Shown here: one piece after another, positions 11,401 through 26,400 of the stretch
How the letters are laid out: each line of letters opens with the position of its first letter
Position numbering within the stretch: position 1 is the stretch's first letter
Assembly (NCBI GenBank): GCA_020152595.1
Contig: JAIGNY010004470.1
Span: 72,001-136,000 of the forward strand
Reading direction: 5' to 3'
From: Chiridota heheva
Taxonomy: Eukaryota; Echinodermata; Holothuroidea; Apodida; Chiridotidae
DNA length: 64,000 nucleotides
Notes under the pieces: generated by a model
Database searches by the model: none
The model's input: the letters and a program-made list of their open reading frames with translations, nothing else
What the model was told of the DNA's origin: nothing
Made by a program: the position numbers and the translations under genes

Positions 11401-14400
11401 AACACAATTTCATCATACTATACAAAAACTTTAAAATGCAATTGGAAAATCTTTAAAAATCTTTATCTTCTGAACAGAATATGATATCAACCTGATTTTT
11501 GTACCAAATTGGCTCTAAAAGTATGCTCTTTTAAATATGTTTTTTACAAAAAACCATGGAAATATTCCTTTAAGATTTGCTGAAAAACCATGATACCAAT
11601 ATATATCAGTAAATGCCCATCAGTGACATGTGATTAAATCTAATAACTTCATATTACCTTTCATATTGATATAAATCAAATTAAATACATTTTAAAGAAA
11701 AGTAAACTGCCACGGCACCTACAGATAAACAATTCCCTGGACTGGGTGTTTTACATTCCTTTCTCAACAGCTATGGTTATATAGGAATATCTGGGGCCAA
11801 TTGATACACCAGTTGTGAGTAAAATGTTGGCGAGTAAAACATTACATCTGACATAAACTGCACGTCAAACATTACATCTGACATAAACGGCAGGTAAAAC
11901 ATTACATCTCACATAAACGGCAGGTAAAACATTACATCTCATAAACGGCAGGTAAAACATTACATCTCATATAAACTGAGGGTAAAACATTACATCTGAC
12001 ATAAACGGCAGGTAAAACATTACATCTGACATAAACAGCAGGTAAAATATTACATCTGACATAAACGGCAGGTAAAACATTACATCTCATATAAACTGAG
12101 GGTAAAACATTACATCTGACATAAACGGCAGGTAAAACATTACATCTGACATAAACAGCAGGTAAAATATTACATCTCACATAAACGGCAGGTAAAACAT
12201 TACATCTCACATAAACGGCAGGTAAAACATTACATCTGACATAAACGGCAGGTAAATCATTACATCTGACATAAACGGCAGGTAAATCATTACATCTGAC
12301 ATAAACGGCAGGTAAAACATTACATCTCACATAAACGGCAGGTAAATCATTACATCTCACATGAACGGCAGGTAAATCATTATATCTCACATAAACGGCA
12401 GGTAAATCATTACATCTGACATAAACGGCAGGTAAATCATTACATCTCACATAAACGGCAGGTAAATCATTACATCTCACATAAACGGCAGGTAAATCAT
12501 TACATCTCACATAAACGGCAGGTAAATCATTACATCTGACATAAACAGCAGGTAAAACATTACATCTGACATAAACGGCAGGTAAATCATTACATCTGAC
12601 ATAAACTGCAGGTAAAACATTACATCTGACATAAACGGCAGGTAAATCATTACATCTCACATAAACGGCAGGTAAATCATTACATCTGACATAAACGGCA
12701 GGTAAATCATTACATCTGACATAAACGGCAGGTAAAACATTACATCTGACATAAACGGCAGGTAAATCATTACATCTCACATAAACAGCAGGTAAAACAT
12801 TACATCTGACATAAACGGCAGGTAAATCATTACATCTCACATAAACGGCAGGTAAATCATTACATCTGACATAAACAGCAGGTAAAACATTACATCTGAC
12901 ATAAACGGCAGGTAAATCATTACATCTGACATAAACTGCAGGTAAAACATTACATCTGACATAAACGGCAGGTAAATCATTACATCTCACATAAACGGCA
13001 GGTAAATCATTACATCTGACATAAACGGCAGGTAAATCATTACATCTGACATAAACGGCAGGTAAAACATTACATCTGACATAAACGGCAGGTAAATCAT
13101 TACATCTCACATAAACAGCAGGTAAAACATTACATCTGACATAAACGGCAGGTAAATCATTACATCTCACATAAACGGCAGGTAAAATATTACATCTCAC
13201 ATAAACGGCAGGTAAAACATTACATCTCACATAAACGGTAGGTAAATCATTACATCTGACATAAACGGCAGGTAAAACATTACATCTCACACAAACGGCA
13301 GGTAAAACATTACATCTCACATAAACGGCAGGTAAAACATTACATCTGACATAAACGGCAGGTAAATCATTACATCTCACATAAACGGCAGGTAAAACAT
13401 TACATCTCACATAAACAGCAGGTAAATCATTACATCTGACATAAACGGCAGGTAAAACGTTACATCTGACATAAACGGCAGGTAAAACATTACATCTCAC
13501 ATAAACAGCAGGTAAAACATTACATCTGACATAAACGGCAGGTAAATCATTACATCTCACATAAACGGCAGGTAAAATATTACATCTGACATAAACGGCA
13601 GGTAAAACATTACATCTCACATAAACGGCAGGTAAATCATTACATCTGACATAAACGGCAGGTAAAACATTACATCTGACATAAACGGCAGGTAAAACAT
13701 TACATCTCACATAAACGGCAGGTAAATCATTACATCTGACATAAACGGCAGGTAAATCATTACATCTGACATAAACGGCAGGTAAAACATTACATCTCAC
13801 ATAAACGGCAGGTAAAACATTACATCTCACATAAACGGCAGGTAATCATTACATCTGACATAAACGGCAGGTAAATCATTACATCTGACATTAACGGCAG
13901 GTAAAACATTACATCTCACATAAACGGCAGGTAAATCATTACATCTGACATAAACGGCAGGTAAATCATTACATCTGACATAAAGGGAAGGTAAATTATT
14001 ACATCTGACATAAACGGCAGGTAAATCATTATATCTGACATAAATAGCAGGTAAATTATTACATCTGACATAAACGGCAGGTAAATCATTATATCTGACA
14101 TAAACAGCAGGTAAATCTCCAATAGAACAATACATTTTTTCAAATTTCAAGATTCAGCAAAAAGTATTATGAATATCTTTAAAAGATAAATCAACTAAAT
14201 TATTATTATATTTGAATGCAAAGGTTGTACATCAATGCTTACCTGAATATTTTGTTTTGCAAGGTTTTCCCTGGGACTGCCACCTTCAACTCTGAATAGT
14301 GGTTTTTTACCCGTAGCTCTGGTGAATATCTCCATTGTGGATTGCACTGCAGTATCAATGGTTATTGCAATATGGTGGCTGAAAGTTCAAAACGAAATTT

Positions 14401-17400
14401 TTATCAAACAAATGCCTTTCAAAAACATTTTAAAATTGTATCACCATTGTTTCATAAAAGCAACATTGACAATATTTTTAAAGTAAACTCTAAGGATTGA
14501 CAATCCTAATTAAAGATGAATGTTGAGGCACAGTGTTTATATGCATATTAATGCACGGGCAAACGACTTTGACAGGAGTGGAATGGCCCAACTTTAGTAG
14601 GGTCATTCACAAGTACAAAGTCCTTTGAACCACGCATTAAATATGCATATAAACACGATGCCAAAACATAAATCTTTGAGTAATATTTGTGTTAGATTGT
14701 TTGAAATTACATTAAAAGAAAAAAAAGAGAAAAAGAAACATTTACATATATTTTAACGTTTTAATAAAAAATCACTTGTTTTGAAAAAAGGATAAACCAA
14801 ATAAAAATCACCATATTTTGAAAATAGAATAATGGCCCAACTTTAATAATCATTCACGAGTGCAAAGTCCTTTGAACCGCGCAATAAATATGCATATAAA
14901 CACGATGCCAAAACATTCATCTTTCAATAAAAAATTTGTGTTAAGATTGTTTAAAATGCATGAAAAAAAACTACTAATTAAAATATAAAACCAGAAACAT
15001 TTACAGATATTTTAACGCTTTATTAATAAAATACCAGTTTTAAAAATGGAATAAACCAAATAAACAAGGTTGTGCATTACAGGAATTTAATGCACGGGTC
15101 ATAACAATGCAAATACTCCATATAAATTTGATAAGTTTTTATAATATGATCTTTATCTTTTAGAAGTTTGACCAAACACACTGCACTGGCAACATTAATT
15201 CCTGGAATTTTAGTTTGTAGCATTTATCCCTAGGAAAAAATTAAAGAGAATTAAAACTGAACTTGGAAAAATAATACTTCTCACAACAGATTTTTATACT
15301 ACGCTGTAAAAATTATAACCAATCTTCTTTCAAAAACAAATTTTTTTTTTTATCTTATAACGCTTGAATTTCCGACAATCACAAGTGCTATAAACCTTTT
15401 CAGACCAAGTTCAGCCAAACATGATTTCTTCCATACTTCAACCAATTAAGTGCTGGGGGATTGTATACAACAATGGGTGTGTATTACCCTTATGTATAAC
15501 ACCACATATCATTAGTGTCTGGCAGCATTGTTTTATACGATTAGTCCAATACTGTGTGTGAATTGTGCAGATGGCCAAGAACCTCCCAGTATTTGATTGG
15601 TCCCTGTACACTGTTAATTTCTTATGGTCACATGAATTTCAGCCATGTGACAAAGGGTCTATTGTAATTGTTCTCTGAACAGAATTTCTAAACATAAAAT
15701 ACAAACAAAACATTTAACAATCTGTCATTCAACTAAAACATTTTGAGCACAAACATAATCTTTAGATTTTTTCATGACACAAATAGAACCACTGGTAATG
15801 TTTTCTCCTTCTTCTTACCTGCCAACTTGATCCGCCATTTCCTTTGCTCGATTGTATGTTTCTATAGATGAATTCTGGGTACCCATGTAACAAGTAACCA
15901 GCAACCTACTCGCTAATTCTCGTGGATCAGATGGGATATACAGGGGGTCGTAGGTTATTCGGCGAGCATCCTCTAAGACTTGATCATCTGTAAAAAAAAA
16001 AAACAGATATAATGAAATTTAAAGTAAATGTTGGTACGTTTTAAAATAAATAAATAATAGACCATTCCTTCATTTGTTAAAAAGGAACTTTTAAAAGTGT
16101 TCCATATTTTACCCAGCTATTAGAAATATTTAAATTGTTTGTGTGTTTCTATATCACTATGTGGGGATTATACTCATCTGGCTGAAACCCGTGATTCAGA
16201 AGCAGAAAAGGTGACTCGCTTCATTTTGGTTCCAAGTTTACATCTTAAAATTTTGAAGTTATACTAAGAGAAGTGTTCTCAGACAAATCTGATGTTCTAC
16301 AAGAAAGTTTTCAAATTTTGAATGCAGTTTACAAGGTTTTAGCGCCAATAAACTTGACTGGCACATTTTTGGTACAACTCAGAGGTCCAGGAAGATGTAT
16401 TTTTAGTATCAAAAATAGTTGTAAATGTTTGACTTTTAGTCAAAAATTGACATAAAACTATTGTGTCTGGAATATTGTCCAAATTGGTTCAATAGTTTCT
16501 TCTCTGGTTCGCATTATCAGTTGTAAGTTAATTTATGTATTTTTCAAGTTGCTGCTGATCAAAGTTTGATGAATTTTCAATATATGCTATTATACTGCAT
16601 GACTTACTTCCTCTCTTCACGGCAGCACAAACCATCCTGCACATGGATACTACAATACAGGCAGTGGATGAGCTGTCTATGCCACCACTCAAGGCGATGA
16701 AAAATCCAGCCTGGAGAAGGGGGAAAATAGAACAACATTAAACCATCTAACCTACCAATATGCTATTTTCTCACATCAAATTTTGGCAACCTTTTTTTTT
16801 TTTTAATTGTTTTCTTGGATGGGAAGAATACAGTCTGATTTTTTTCACTGTTTAAAGTCTGGTAAAGTATGACAATCTGAAACTTCCTGTCGTCCTGACA
16901 CACACTGTGAAGAACGAATTTGTTAACTACAGAATAAGAAGTGAACAACAACACAAAAAAAGAGTTTTTAGCCAATAATGTTAAAAATGAAAGAAGCAAG
17001 GTTCGGGACAAATTCCAGATATAAATTATACATTATATATGAGTAAAATATATTTTGTTTCAAACAAAAATGGAAAATACAAGAATATCTCAATTATCTG
17101 CACTGTTTCATTATTTCTTTTTCCCTACAAGTCACTGATAATATTTAGGCCTGTAACAAACTCATCAAGAGGCTTGCTTTGGTATCCAGAAATAAAGAAT
17201 AAACTCCATACAATCTTCAAAACCCATTTGATCTTTATGTGAATGTAAAAACAATTAAGGGACTATAAATGACTGTATATAAAGAGGTGCAGTCCCCCTT
17301 AGTCATGCTTATATGTGAAAGGTACGGGGTTTGATTTGTGCCGCGAGCCCTGCATTATTTCCTTTAAGACACTTAACTCTACTTGCTTTAGTTTACTCAC

Positions 17401-20400
17401 AGAGACTGCGAAAACGCCAAAAATTTAGCCCCCCACCCCCTTCCACTTTCTTACTTTTTGCTGGGCCTCTTAAAAAAAAAAAATTATTATAATAATATGG
17501 CCTGAAAGAAATTCAGAATTCATCAAATTCAGGAATTTCTGAGAGGTTTTTTTTTCCCTAATGGAGGTAAACTGGGATATTACTAACACAAAATTGAAAC
17601 AATTAAGAAAATTATTTGAAATTTCGATCAAATTTGTAAAAATTTTCTGAAAATTGACAAAATTTCCTCAAAATTAAAGAAATTTCAAAAATCAAAATAA
17701 AAAAATCATAGTAAAGTTTATATTCAAAATTTTGAGTCAAACTTATACAAATTTCAAAAATTGACCCTTCAAATTCCACAAAAATATATAAGATTGAAAG
17801 AAATTTGAAAAATTAAGGAAAATGGCCCCAAAATGAAGAAAATTAACCTAACAATTGGGGCAAATGGTGCAAACTATGAATAAAATTTCCCAATAATTGG
17901 GAAAATGGCCCAAAAATGAAGGAAAATATAAAAAAATTTCACTAAATTGTCGATGAATTCTAAGGAAAGAACCCGAAGCTTCTAGAAAATATAACAAAAA
18001 TGAAAAAAACTTCCCTTTAAATTAACAACAAATTATTTGAAGAAAATTTCCAGAAAATTAAGGAAAATGGTTCAAAAAATGAAAGAAATTTCCTAATAAT
18101 TGAGGAAAATGGCCCAAAATTTGAAAAAAATTGAGGAAAATGGTTCAAAAAATGAAAGAAATTTCCTAATAATTTGGGAAAATGGCCCAAAATTGAAAAA
18201 AAATGGCCATGATATGAAGAAACTTTCCCGATAAGTTGGGAAAATGGCCCAAAAAATGAAGGAATTTTCTTCAAAACTGTCAAGAAATAAACAAGATTGT
18301 TGTGAAAAGGAAATGGACCCAGAAAAATCCCAAAAAGGTGAACGAAAATTTCCTAAAAATTAAAGAAAATGGCCCAAAATATGAATGAAATTTACCATTG
18401 GGAAAAATGGCCCAAAAATGAAGGAAAATATAATTGTCGATGAATTCTAAGAAAAGAGCCCAAAGCTTTCAGAAAATGTAAAAAAAATGATTTCGCTTAA
18501 ATTGACAAAAATTATTTGAAGAAAATTTCCAGAAAATTGAGGAAAATGGTTCAAATAATGAAAAAATTCCCAATAATTGGGGAAAATGGCAGAAAAATGA
18601 AGAATTTTTCTGAAAATTGGCAAAAAATGAACAAAATTTCCTCTAAATTGTCAGTGAATTCTAAGAAAAGAGCCTGAAATTTCCAGAAAATCCCAAAATG
18701 TAGGTAAAACTGAATGCAGATTTGGTAAAGTTATTTAAAATTTTGGTCAAATTTGTCTACAAATTTCATGAAAATTGACAAATATTTCCCCAATTCCCAA
18801 AATGTATCAAATTTCCCAAAAGTTCAGGGAAATGGTGCAAAAATGAAGGAAATTAATCCAATAATTGGGGAAAAATAGTTCAAAAATGAAGGAAAATATG
18901 GACAAAATTTTCTGAAAATTGTCAGTAAATTCTAAGGAAAGAGCCCGAAATTTCCAGAAAATGTAATAAAATTGCACAAAAATGAACAAAATTTCCCTAA
19001 AATTAGCAAACAATTCACCGAAATATTACGAAAAGTGCCCGGAAATGAAGGAAAATTCTCAAAAATAAAGCTATTTTTTTAATTTTTTCCCCTTCCCTCC
19101 GAAAGGTTACCCTATAATTCCTATGCCCATGCCTACAAATAAGAGTAGGAGTTAGTATACAAATATGAATGTTAAGACGCTTTTTATTTTCACCATTTAC
19201 TTCTTCAGCCCACTCCTCCCCTCCACTTCAAATTTGCTCCACGGTCCCTGACTCAGCTGTAAAATAAGTACCACCACTGCTGGGAGTTGACCTGCGATGG
19301 ACTGCCGTACTGTCCAGTGGAAGCCATGTGCTCTTATCCATTTATGCCAATGTAAGCGGGGATACGCATTATAGCTCTAGGGTGGATTTAACTCTTCAAA
19401 TGCGGGTTAACTTTTTAAATGAATAAAGTAATCAGAGCATTACTGGTGCAGATACTCAATGCTTCAAATTTTGAGAAAGGTTTCCACCTGTGGTGGTGAT
19501 TTAATGTCAATAAAAAAAGATGGCATGATGAAGATTATTGATGTCAAGTCCCCAGTTTTTTGAAATAATGTGCCATGTTTTTATTGAGAAGATATTAATT
19601 GTTTGTAGTTGAGAGCTTTTTAATGCAATTCTTTATAATTCTGTCCTAAATTTCAGTCACTGAAAATCATCAAACTGACTAGTTTCTCCTGCTATACTCC
19701 AATTAGCAAAGCATAGCATAGCATAGCAAGGTTTAATGTCCCGAAAGCATCCAGTGCTGGATATTATATCAAGACGGCCACAGCTTTTGATAACCAGTTG
19801 TGAACTCACTGGTTGCAGACCCACCGGGAATCGAACCCTGGACATGCAGGTGAGAGGACAAATCACTAACCATTACACCACGGAGGTCTGAGCTAGGATA
19901 TATGACGGAGATCAAGTTCAAAACTTCTTTGTCATATTCAACTGCTCCCATTCAAATAACATTGGTGGAGATTTGAAAAACAAGAAGTAAACAACTTAAC
20001 ATAAGGAGATTGATAGTGTTTATGCTTGCTATGTCAAAAAATTGATATAAAATTTCCATTGTTTATTACAACATGGCAAAAATTCAAACTGATGTAAATT
20101 GGTTAAGTTTTCACTGATTTTGATGAAAAGGTTTATTATTTTCATGTTGTGTAATCTACCTGTCAACATAGATATGCCATTTTCCATGAAGTTTCATACA
20201 AAGGTTCACTTGCAATAAGAATAATGTCATTATTGGAAACAATATCGTTTGAGATAAGGAATATAAGGATTTCCGAAATAGCGTCTGTTTCAAATAAGCA
20301 ATAGATCATATAAAGCTGGTTAAATTCATGATGTCTATTCATGCACAATAGGCAGTTTCACCATAACAGCTGACTTACTTACCTGATGTTTATTCATGCA

Positions 20401-23400
20401 AGATGGGCAGTTTGATCGTGAAAGAAAATGCCTGAGGGGAGCTCTGTGTGAAACATTACACCATAGAATATCTCAAAAAATCTCTAAAAGTATGAACATT
20501 TTGCACCTTTTTTTTTTTTAGCCATAACTACAAAATTAAAATGATTTTACACCGAACAGAGTACAAGGATTAAAAATGAAGATAACATCTACTATGAGCC
20601 AAAATTTCAAGACCAGAGATGTTAAAGCAAAAAAAGTTTAAACATTTTAAAGGCCAAAAAGTGAATTTCCTGTTCGATTTGATCAAATAATTCTCACTTG
20701 GCAGCTTCTCCTGAGGTAGTCCCAGAGCCAGCAGGCCGGGCCCATAGCTATTTCCTCTTCTGGTGAATACATATGCATCTTTGAAAGTCCAATGAAGTCT
20801 GGATTGTGGGTCTCTGACAAGGCAAAGTCCACATGCACTCTTGGAAATGGTATGGACCTAGAAGCCTTTTAAGCATACAGAGAGAGATAAAATCAAAAAC
20901 AAATTATTCAGACTTAACAATAACTTAAACATATGTATGAGTATAACTGTAAATAAACTGAAATACTCTTCATAAAATATGATTTAACTTAAGAATAAGT
21001 TTGCACTTGTGAAATATACTAAGCCTGAATCATTTGCATACTGCATACCCTACCATAAGCTGCAATCCACCCAGGCATGTTAATCTGCTTCACCTGTTTC
21101 TTGTATTCATGTTACATTATCATTCACATATTCAATCAAATAAAAGGAGTATTAGGAAAGCACTCAAACGTGAAGGACATCTCCTGTCTCTCTCTTTTAT
21201 TCTCATTGTCTTATTCAATTTACTTGTAAACCTATCCCTTCAAAAATTGGAGCCATGCATATCCCCCTATTCCCCCACCTGGTACGCTAAACACATATTA
21301 TCTTTTAGCTTCTTAAGTATCAACTTTTTGAAAATTGTTTTGAAAATGAAATGATATAAAAAAAAATCTGAGACACAAGACTTATGCAATGTACAATGTT
21401 TCAGGGATACGTAATCTGTATTTGTTCTTTCTAAGATTGCTTGAACATAAGAAATGCATTTGAGATTTCATCTTCAGTATACATGGGGTCACTCTAAAGA
21501 TAGTGTATCAAAATATCTATAAGAACACTCATCAAAAAGATAAACTTAATAAAATAAACCCCAAACACTGATAATTTGTTTTTAATTCTACAACCGTTAC
21601 ATGTCTCAGATTAAAATCAAACTTACTCCATTCTACAATTTAAAACACTATAGTAAATTTAAAAATGCCTTGCACTAACAAACCTACCAAAACGCATACA
21701 ACATCACCATCAATCACAATCAATTTCTCAAACCATTCAAATATATGTCACTTGAACATTACCTGTTGGGAGGTGCTGCTTACACGAGCCCTGTATGAAC
21801 GCACATCCTCAAGGTCAAGGGTCGACACTACAACTTCCTGAAAAACAATCAATAAAGAGAAATATGTGCAATTCAAGAACAAATACTTTCATGTGCATCA
21901 ACCGTTTTCGGTGCACTAACTGTGCAATTCTCATATATAAAATCATTGTACACCACTTCATTTTGATTAGCATGCTTTATGTACACCACTTCATTTTGAT
22001 TAGCATGCTTTATGTACACCACTTCATTTTGATTAGCATGCTTTATGTACACCACTTCATTTTGATTAGCATGCTTTATGTACACCACTTCATTTTGATT
22101 AGCATGCTTTATGTACACCACTTCATTTTGATTTTGCTTTATGTACTTCATTTTGATTATGCTTTTATTTTGATTAGCATGCTTACACCACTTCATTTTG
22201 ATTAGCATGCTTTATGTACACCACTTCATTTTTGATTAGCATGCTTTATGTACACCACTTCATTTTGATTAGCATGCTTTATGTACACCACTTCATTTTG
22301 ATTAGCATGCTTTATCAAAGTAGGCAAAAATCTATCCATGTTAATGGACAAAGTTTATGCATGAAATATCATATTCAAGGATGGAACCTTAACCTTTCTT
22401 ACGACTGTACTATACTATAGTAGTTATGAAGGTGAAGATTCAGATTACTATACTATAGTAGTTATGAAGGTGAAGATTCAGATTACTATACTATAGTAGT
22501 TATGAAGGTGAAGATTCAGATTACTATACTATAGTAGTTATGAAGGTGAAGATTCAGATTACTATACTATAGTAGTTATGAAGGTGAAGATAGTAGTTGT
22601 GAAAGTGAAGATTCTGATATGTAAAAACATATTGATTGAAATATTACTGTCACTAGAAGTGCAAGGTACTTGATGTGTCTCCTATAAAAGATGGCAAAAT
22701 GGGAAAGGAAGGAAGTGTATGCACAGACGAAAGGGAAAGGTGGAGGGTAGGAAAAGGTGAGGAGGGTAGGGAAAGGTGAGGAGGTAGGGAAGGTGGTTAG
22801 GGTAGGGGAAGGTGGGGAGGGTAGGGGAGGGTGGGGAGGGTAGGGGAAGGTGGGAGGGTAGGGAAGGTGGGAAGGTAGGGGAAGGTGGGGAGGGTAGGGG
22901 AAGGTGGGGAGGGTTGGGGAAGGTGAACAGGGTAGGGAAGTGAGGAAGGTAGGGGCAGGTGGGGAGGGTAGGAAAAGGTGAGGAGGGTAGGGGAAGGTGA
23001 GGCGGAATGGGGAAGGTGAGGCGGATAGGGGAAGGTAAGGTGGGTAGGGGAAGGTGAGGAGGTAGGGAAGGTGAGGAGGGTAGGGAAGGTGAGGAGGGAG
23101 GGAAGGTGAGGAAGGTAGGGGAAGGTGAGGAGGGTAGGGGAAGGTGAGGAGGGTAGGGGAAGGTGAGGAGGTAGGGAAGGTGAGGGGGTAGGGAAGGTGA
23201 GGAGGGTAAAGGGAAGGTGAGGAGGGTAAAGGGAAGGTGAGGGGTAGAGAAAGGTGAGGAAGGTAGGGAAGGTGAGGAGGGTGGGGAAGGTGAGAAGGGT
23301 AGGAAAGGTGAGGAGGGTAGGAAAGGTGAAAAGGTGAGGAGGGTAGGAAAGGTGAGGAGGGTGGGAAAGGTGAGGAGAGTAGGAAAGGTGAGGAGAGTAG

Positions 23401-26400
23401 GGAAGGTGAGGAGGGTAGGGAAGGTGAGGAGGGTAGATGAAGGTGGAAAAGAGAGAAAAGGCAGGGAAGGAGAGACGGGCATGATAGTAGAACTTAAGAG
23501 GAAAAAGCAGAAATAATGGACATGGTATGGTCAGGAGTGAAGGACACAGGCTGAGATCTTAGTTCATGAAATATTCTCAAAGAATGTAATTTTATACTGT
23601 CAAAATTTTGGAATATTTTATTCTATTACCATAAATGTATGCTTCTCTCATGAAATACAGAACTAGATTTCTTCTACTTTTTGCCTTTTCTCAACACTTT
23701 AGATTATTTAGAAATGTCCACAGCCTTTAAAAAATCAGAAGCAGTGGTGAATAAAGATCCCAGAGTTGAACCCCAACCAATAGCTTGGCAAGCTGATGCT
23801 ATAACCACTAGACAACAAAGGTTTCTGAAAAACCAAATTATAATTAATTGAGGAATAAATCATTGAAACCATTTCCCCTTCTTTGTCTTTTAAAAAGACT
23901 GAACTGGAAGTGTTCTTGAACAATCTACTATTCACTTAAACACAAACCACAAAGCTTAAACCTAAGCAAGAAAATCATCAAAACATACCACATCAGTCAT
24001 GGAAAATTCCTCTCCCCTTGCAACAATTTGTCCATTAATTGCAACTGTAGATCCTCCGTTGTAGTAAACCCTCTCTCCATCACAGCCACGAAGGTTGGAA
24101 TATAAATATATACCACCGCACTATAGGAGAAACGAGGGTAAACCATTTACACTATAATTCTACAAACACATTCTTAGTTAGCTTGTTCAAACGTCTATGA
24201 AGATCAAGGGAAAACATTACTAAAATGTTTTTAAAATCTTTCGAAAACCACAAAGTTTGCAAAAAATTATCAAAATATGATTTCACTGTTTTACAGCTTT
24301 GTTATACTTACAGATCCAAGACAAAATTTCTATAAAAATAAATTATTTTTCTCTCATTTAAGAGTATAGGGTACAGGAACAAATGGGCAAAGCATGCTCT
24401 TACACAGTATGTGTCACAAAGCATGCTCTTACACAGTATGTGTCACAAAGCATCCTCTTACACAGTATGTGTCACAAAGCATGCTCTTACACAGTATGTG
24501 TCACAAAGCATGCTCTTACACAGTATGTGTCACAAAGCATGCTCTTACACAGTATGTGTCACAAAGCATGCTCTTACACAGTATGTGTCACAAAGCATGC
24601 TCTTACACAGTATGTGTCACAAAGCATGCTCTTACACAGTATGTGTCACAAAGCATGCGCTTACACAGTATGTGTCACAAAGCATGCTCTTACACAGTAT
24701 GTGTCACAAAGCATGCTCTTACACAGTATGTGTCACAAAGCATGCTCTTACACAATATGTGTCACAAAGCATGCTCTTCCACAGTATGTGTCACAAAGCA
24801 TGTTCTTCCACAGTATGTGTCACAAAGCATGCTCTTACACAGTATGTGTCACAAAGCATGCTCTTACACAGTATGTGTCACAAAGCATACTCTTACACAG
24901 TATGCATCACAAAGCATACTCTTACACAGTATGTGTCACAAAGCATGCTCTTACATAGTATGTGTCATATCCCATTTCAATAATTTTAAAAAATGTACCA
25001 ATAATACTATAGGGATTATTTAACTGTCCTCTTTAACATAATCCATATAAATAAAACAAGGGAATATTCCTTTAATACAAAAAAACAAAACTTTGCCATT
25101 TTTGCCAATAATCCCAATCTCTGCATGGTATTAAATGCACTGGTCCACTACCTTACCTTCATTGTACAGGACTTAATGAGGTCAACCACAATGTAACCTT
25201 TCCTCAGCTGGTGATAACTTCCACTTCCATTGGTAAAAATTTCAACACCATCTAAGCCCATGGCTATATGAGGACTGAGGAAGAAAAAAAATAGTTTAAA
25301 TTTCGTCAAGGAGGTAGGTAGGTGGATAAGCTATTTTACATCCTTTTCTCAACAGCTAAAGTTGTGTCCATCTATTCCTGCCAGAATCATATACATATCC
25401 AGATATCTTATAACTGTGAACATCCTTGTCTACGAAACTACTGACTGAAGCTAAATTCCTGCAAAATTTGAAGAAAACAAATGTTCCCTACAACAAATAT
25501 GGGTTAGGATTTATCCAGTTTCACAAGTTTCTTTGAACAGCAATTCTTTGTATTCATTTTTTCCCTAATAATTTTCTTGATTATTTGCTGCTCCATCTGT
25601 TTGTAATGTTAAAATGAATAATTTTTTTATTCTGATATCAAAGCAACAATTTTTGAAATTTTAAACATGGAACTAGCAAAAGCATCTGCAAAACTGAAAC
25701 AACCTGAAAAATTCCACTCTAGAATTCAAAAGAATTGAAAAAGTTACAACTTCAAAATGGCTGTGCATAATATGGCAGGTTGGTTGACATCTCAAGAGCA
25801 TTGGACAAATTAGGCGAGAGAGGTTTAAATTAAAAGAAAATTGAGTGGTTGAGAAGTGCAAGACTATGGGGGGATGAGGTGATGGTAGGGTAATGAGTGG
25901 TGGGCTTTGCAGTAGTAGGAGAGTGTGAGTGTCATCAAGACTATGGGGGGATGAGGTGTTGGTAGGGTGTTGAGTGGTGGGGTTTGCAGTAGTAGGAGAG
26001 TGTGAGTGTCATTAAGACTATGGGGGGATGAGGTGATGGTAGGGTGTTGAGTGGTGGGGTTAGCAGTAGTAGGAGAGTGTGAGAGTCATCAAGACTATGG
26101 GGGGATGAGGTGATGGTAGGGTGTTGAGTGGTGGGGTTAGCAGTAGTAGGAGAGTGTGAGTGTCATCAAGACTATGGGGAGATGAGGTCTTGGTAGGGTG
26201 TTGAGTGGTGGGGTTTACAGTAGTAGGACAGTGTGAGTGTCATCAAGACTATGGGGGGATGAGGTGTTGGTAGGGTGTTGAGTGGTGGGGTTTGCAGTAG
26301 TAGGACAGTGTGAGTGTCATAATATATTATGATGTTACTATACAGTTGTAGGTAAGAGAGGAGCTTTGGAGAGGGGTTGTTGTGGAAGAAATCAGTGCTG

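Noticed and set aside
11829-14118. CRISPR-like array of regular 30-bp repeats
   Set aside because: Units are directly adjacent with no unique spacers, and the surrounding sequence is an animal gene. The same applies to the 28-, 29-, 33- and 34-bp arrays.
19810-19890. Functional tRNA gene
   Set aside because: The A and B boxes are good, but the stems are imperfect and the sequence continues into a SINE body with a (TATGC)n tail.
22682-23482. 266-codon Pro/Ser-rich minus-strand ORF
   Set aside because: It is a translation of the G-rich minisatellite, with no domain and no non-repetitive coding part.
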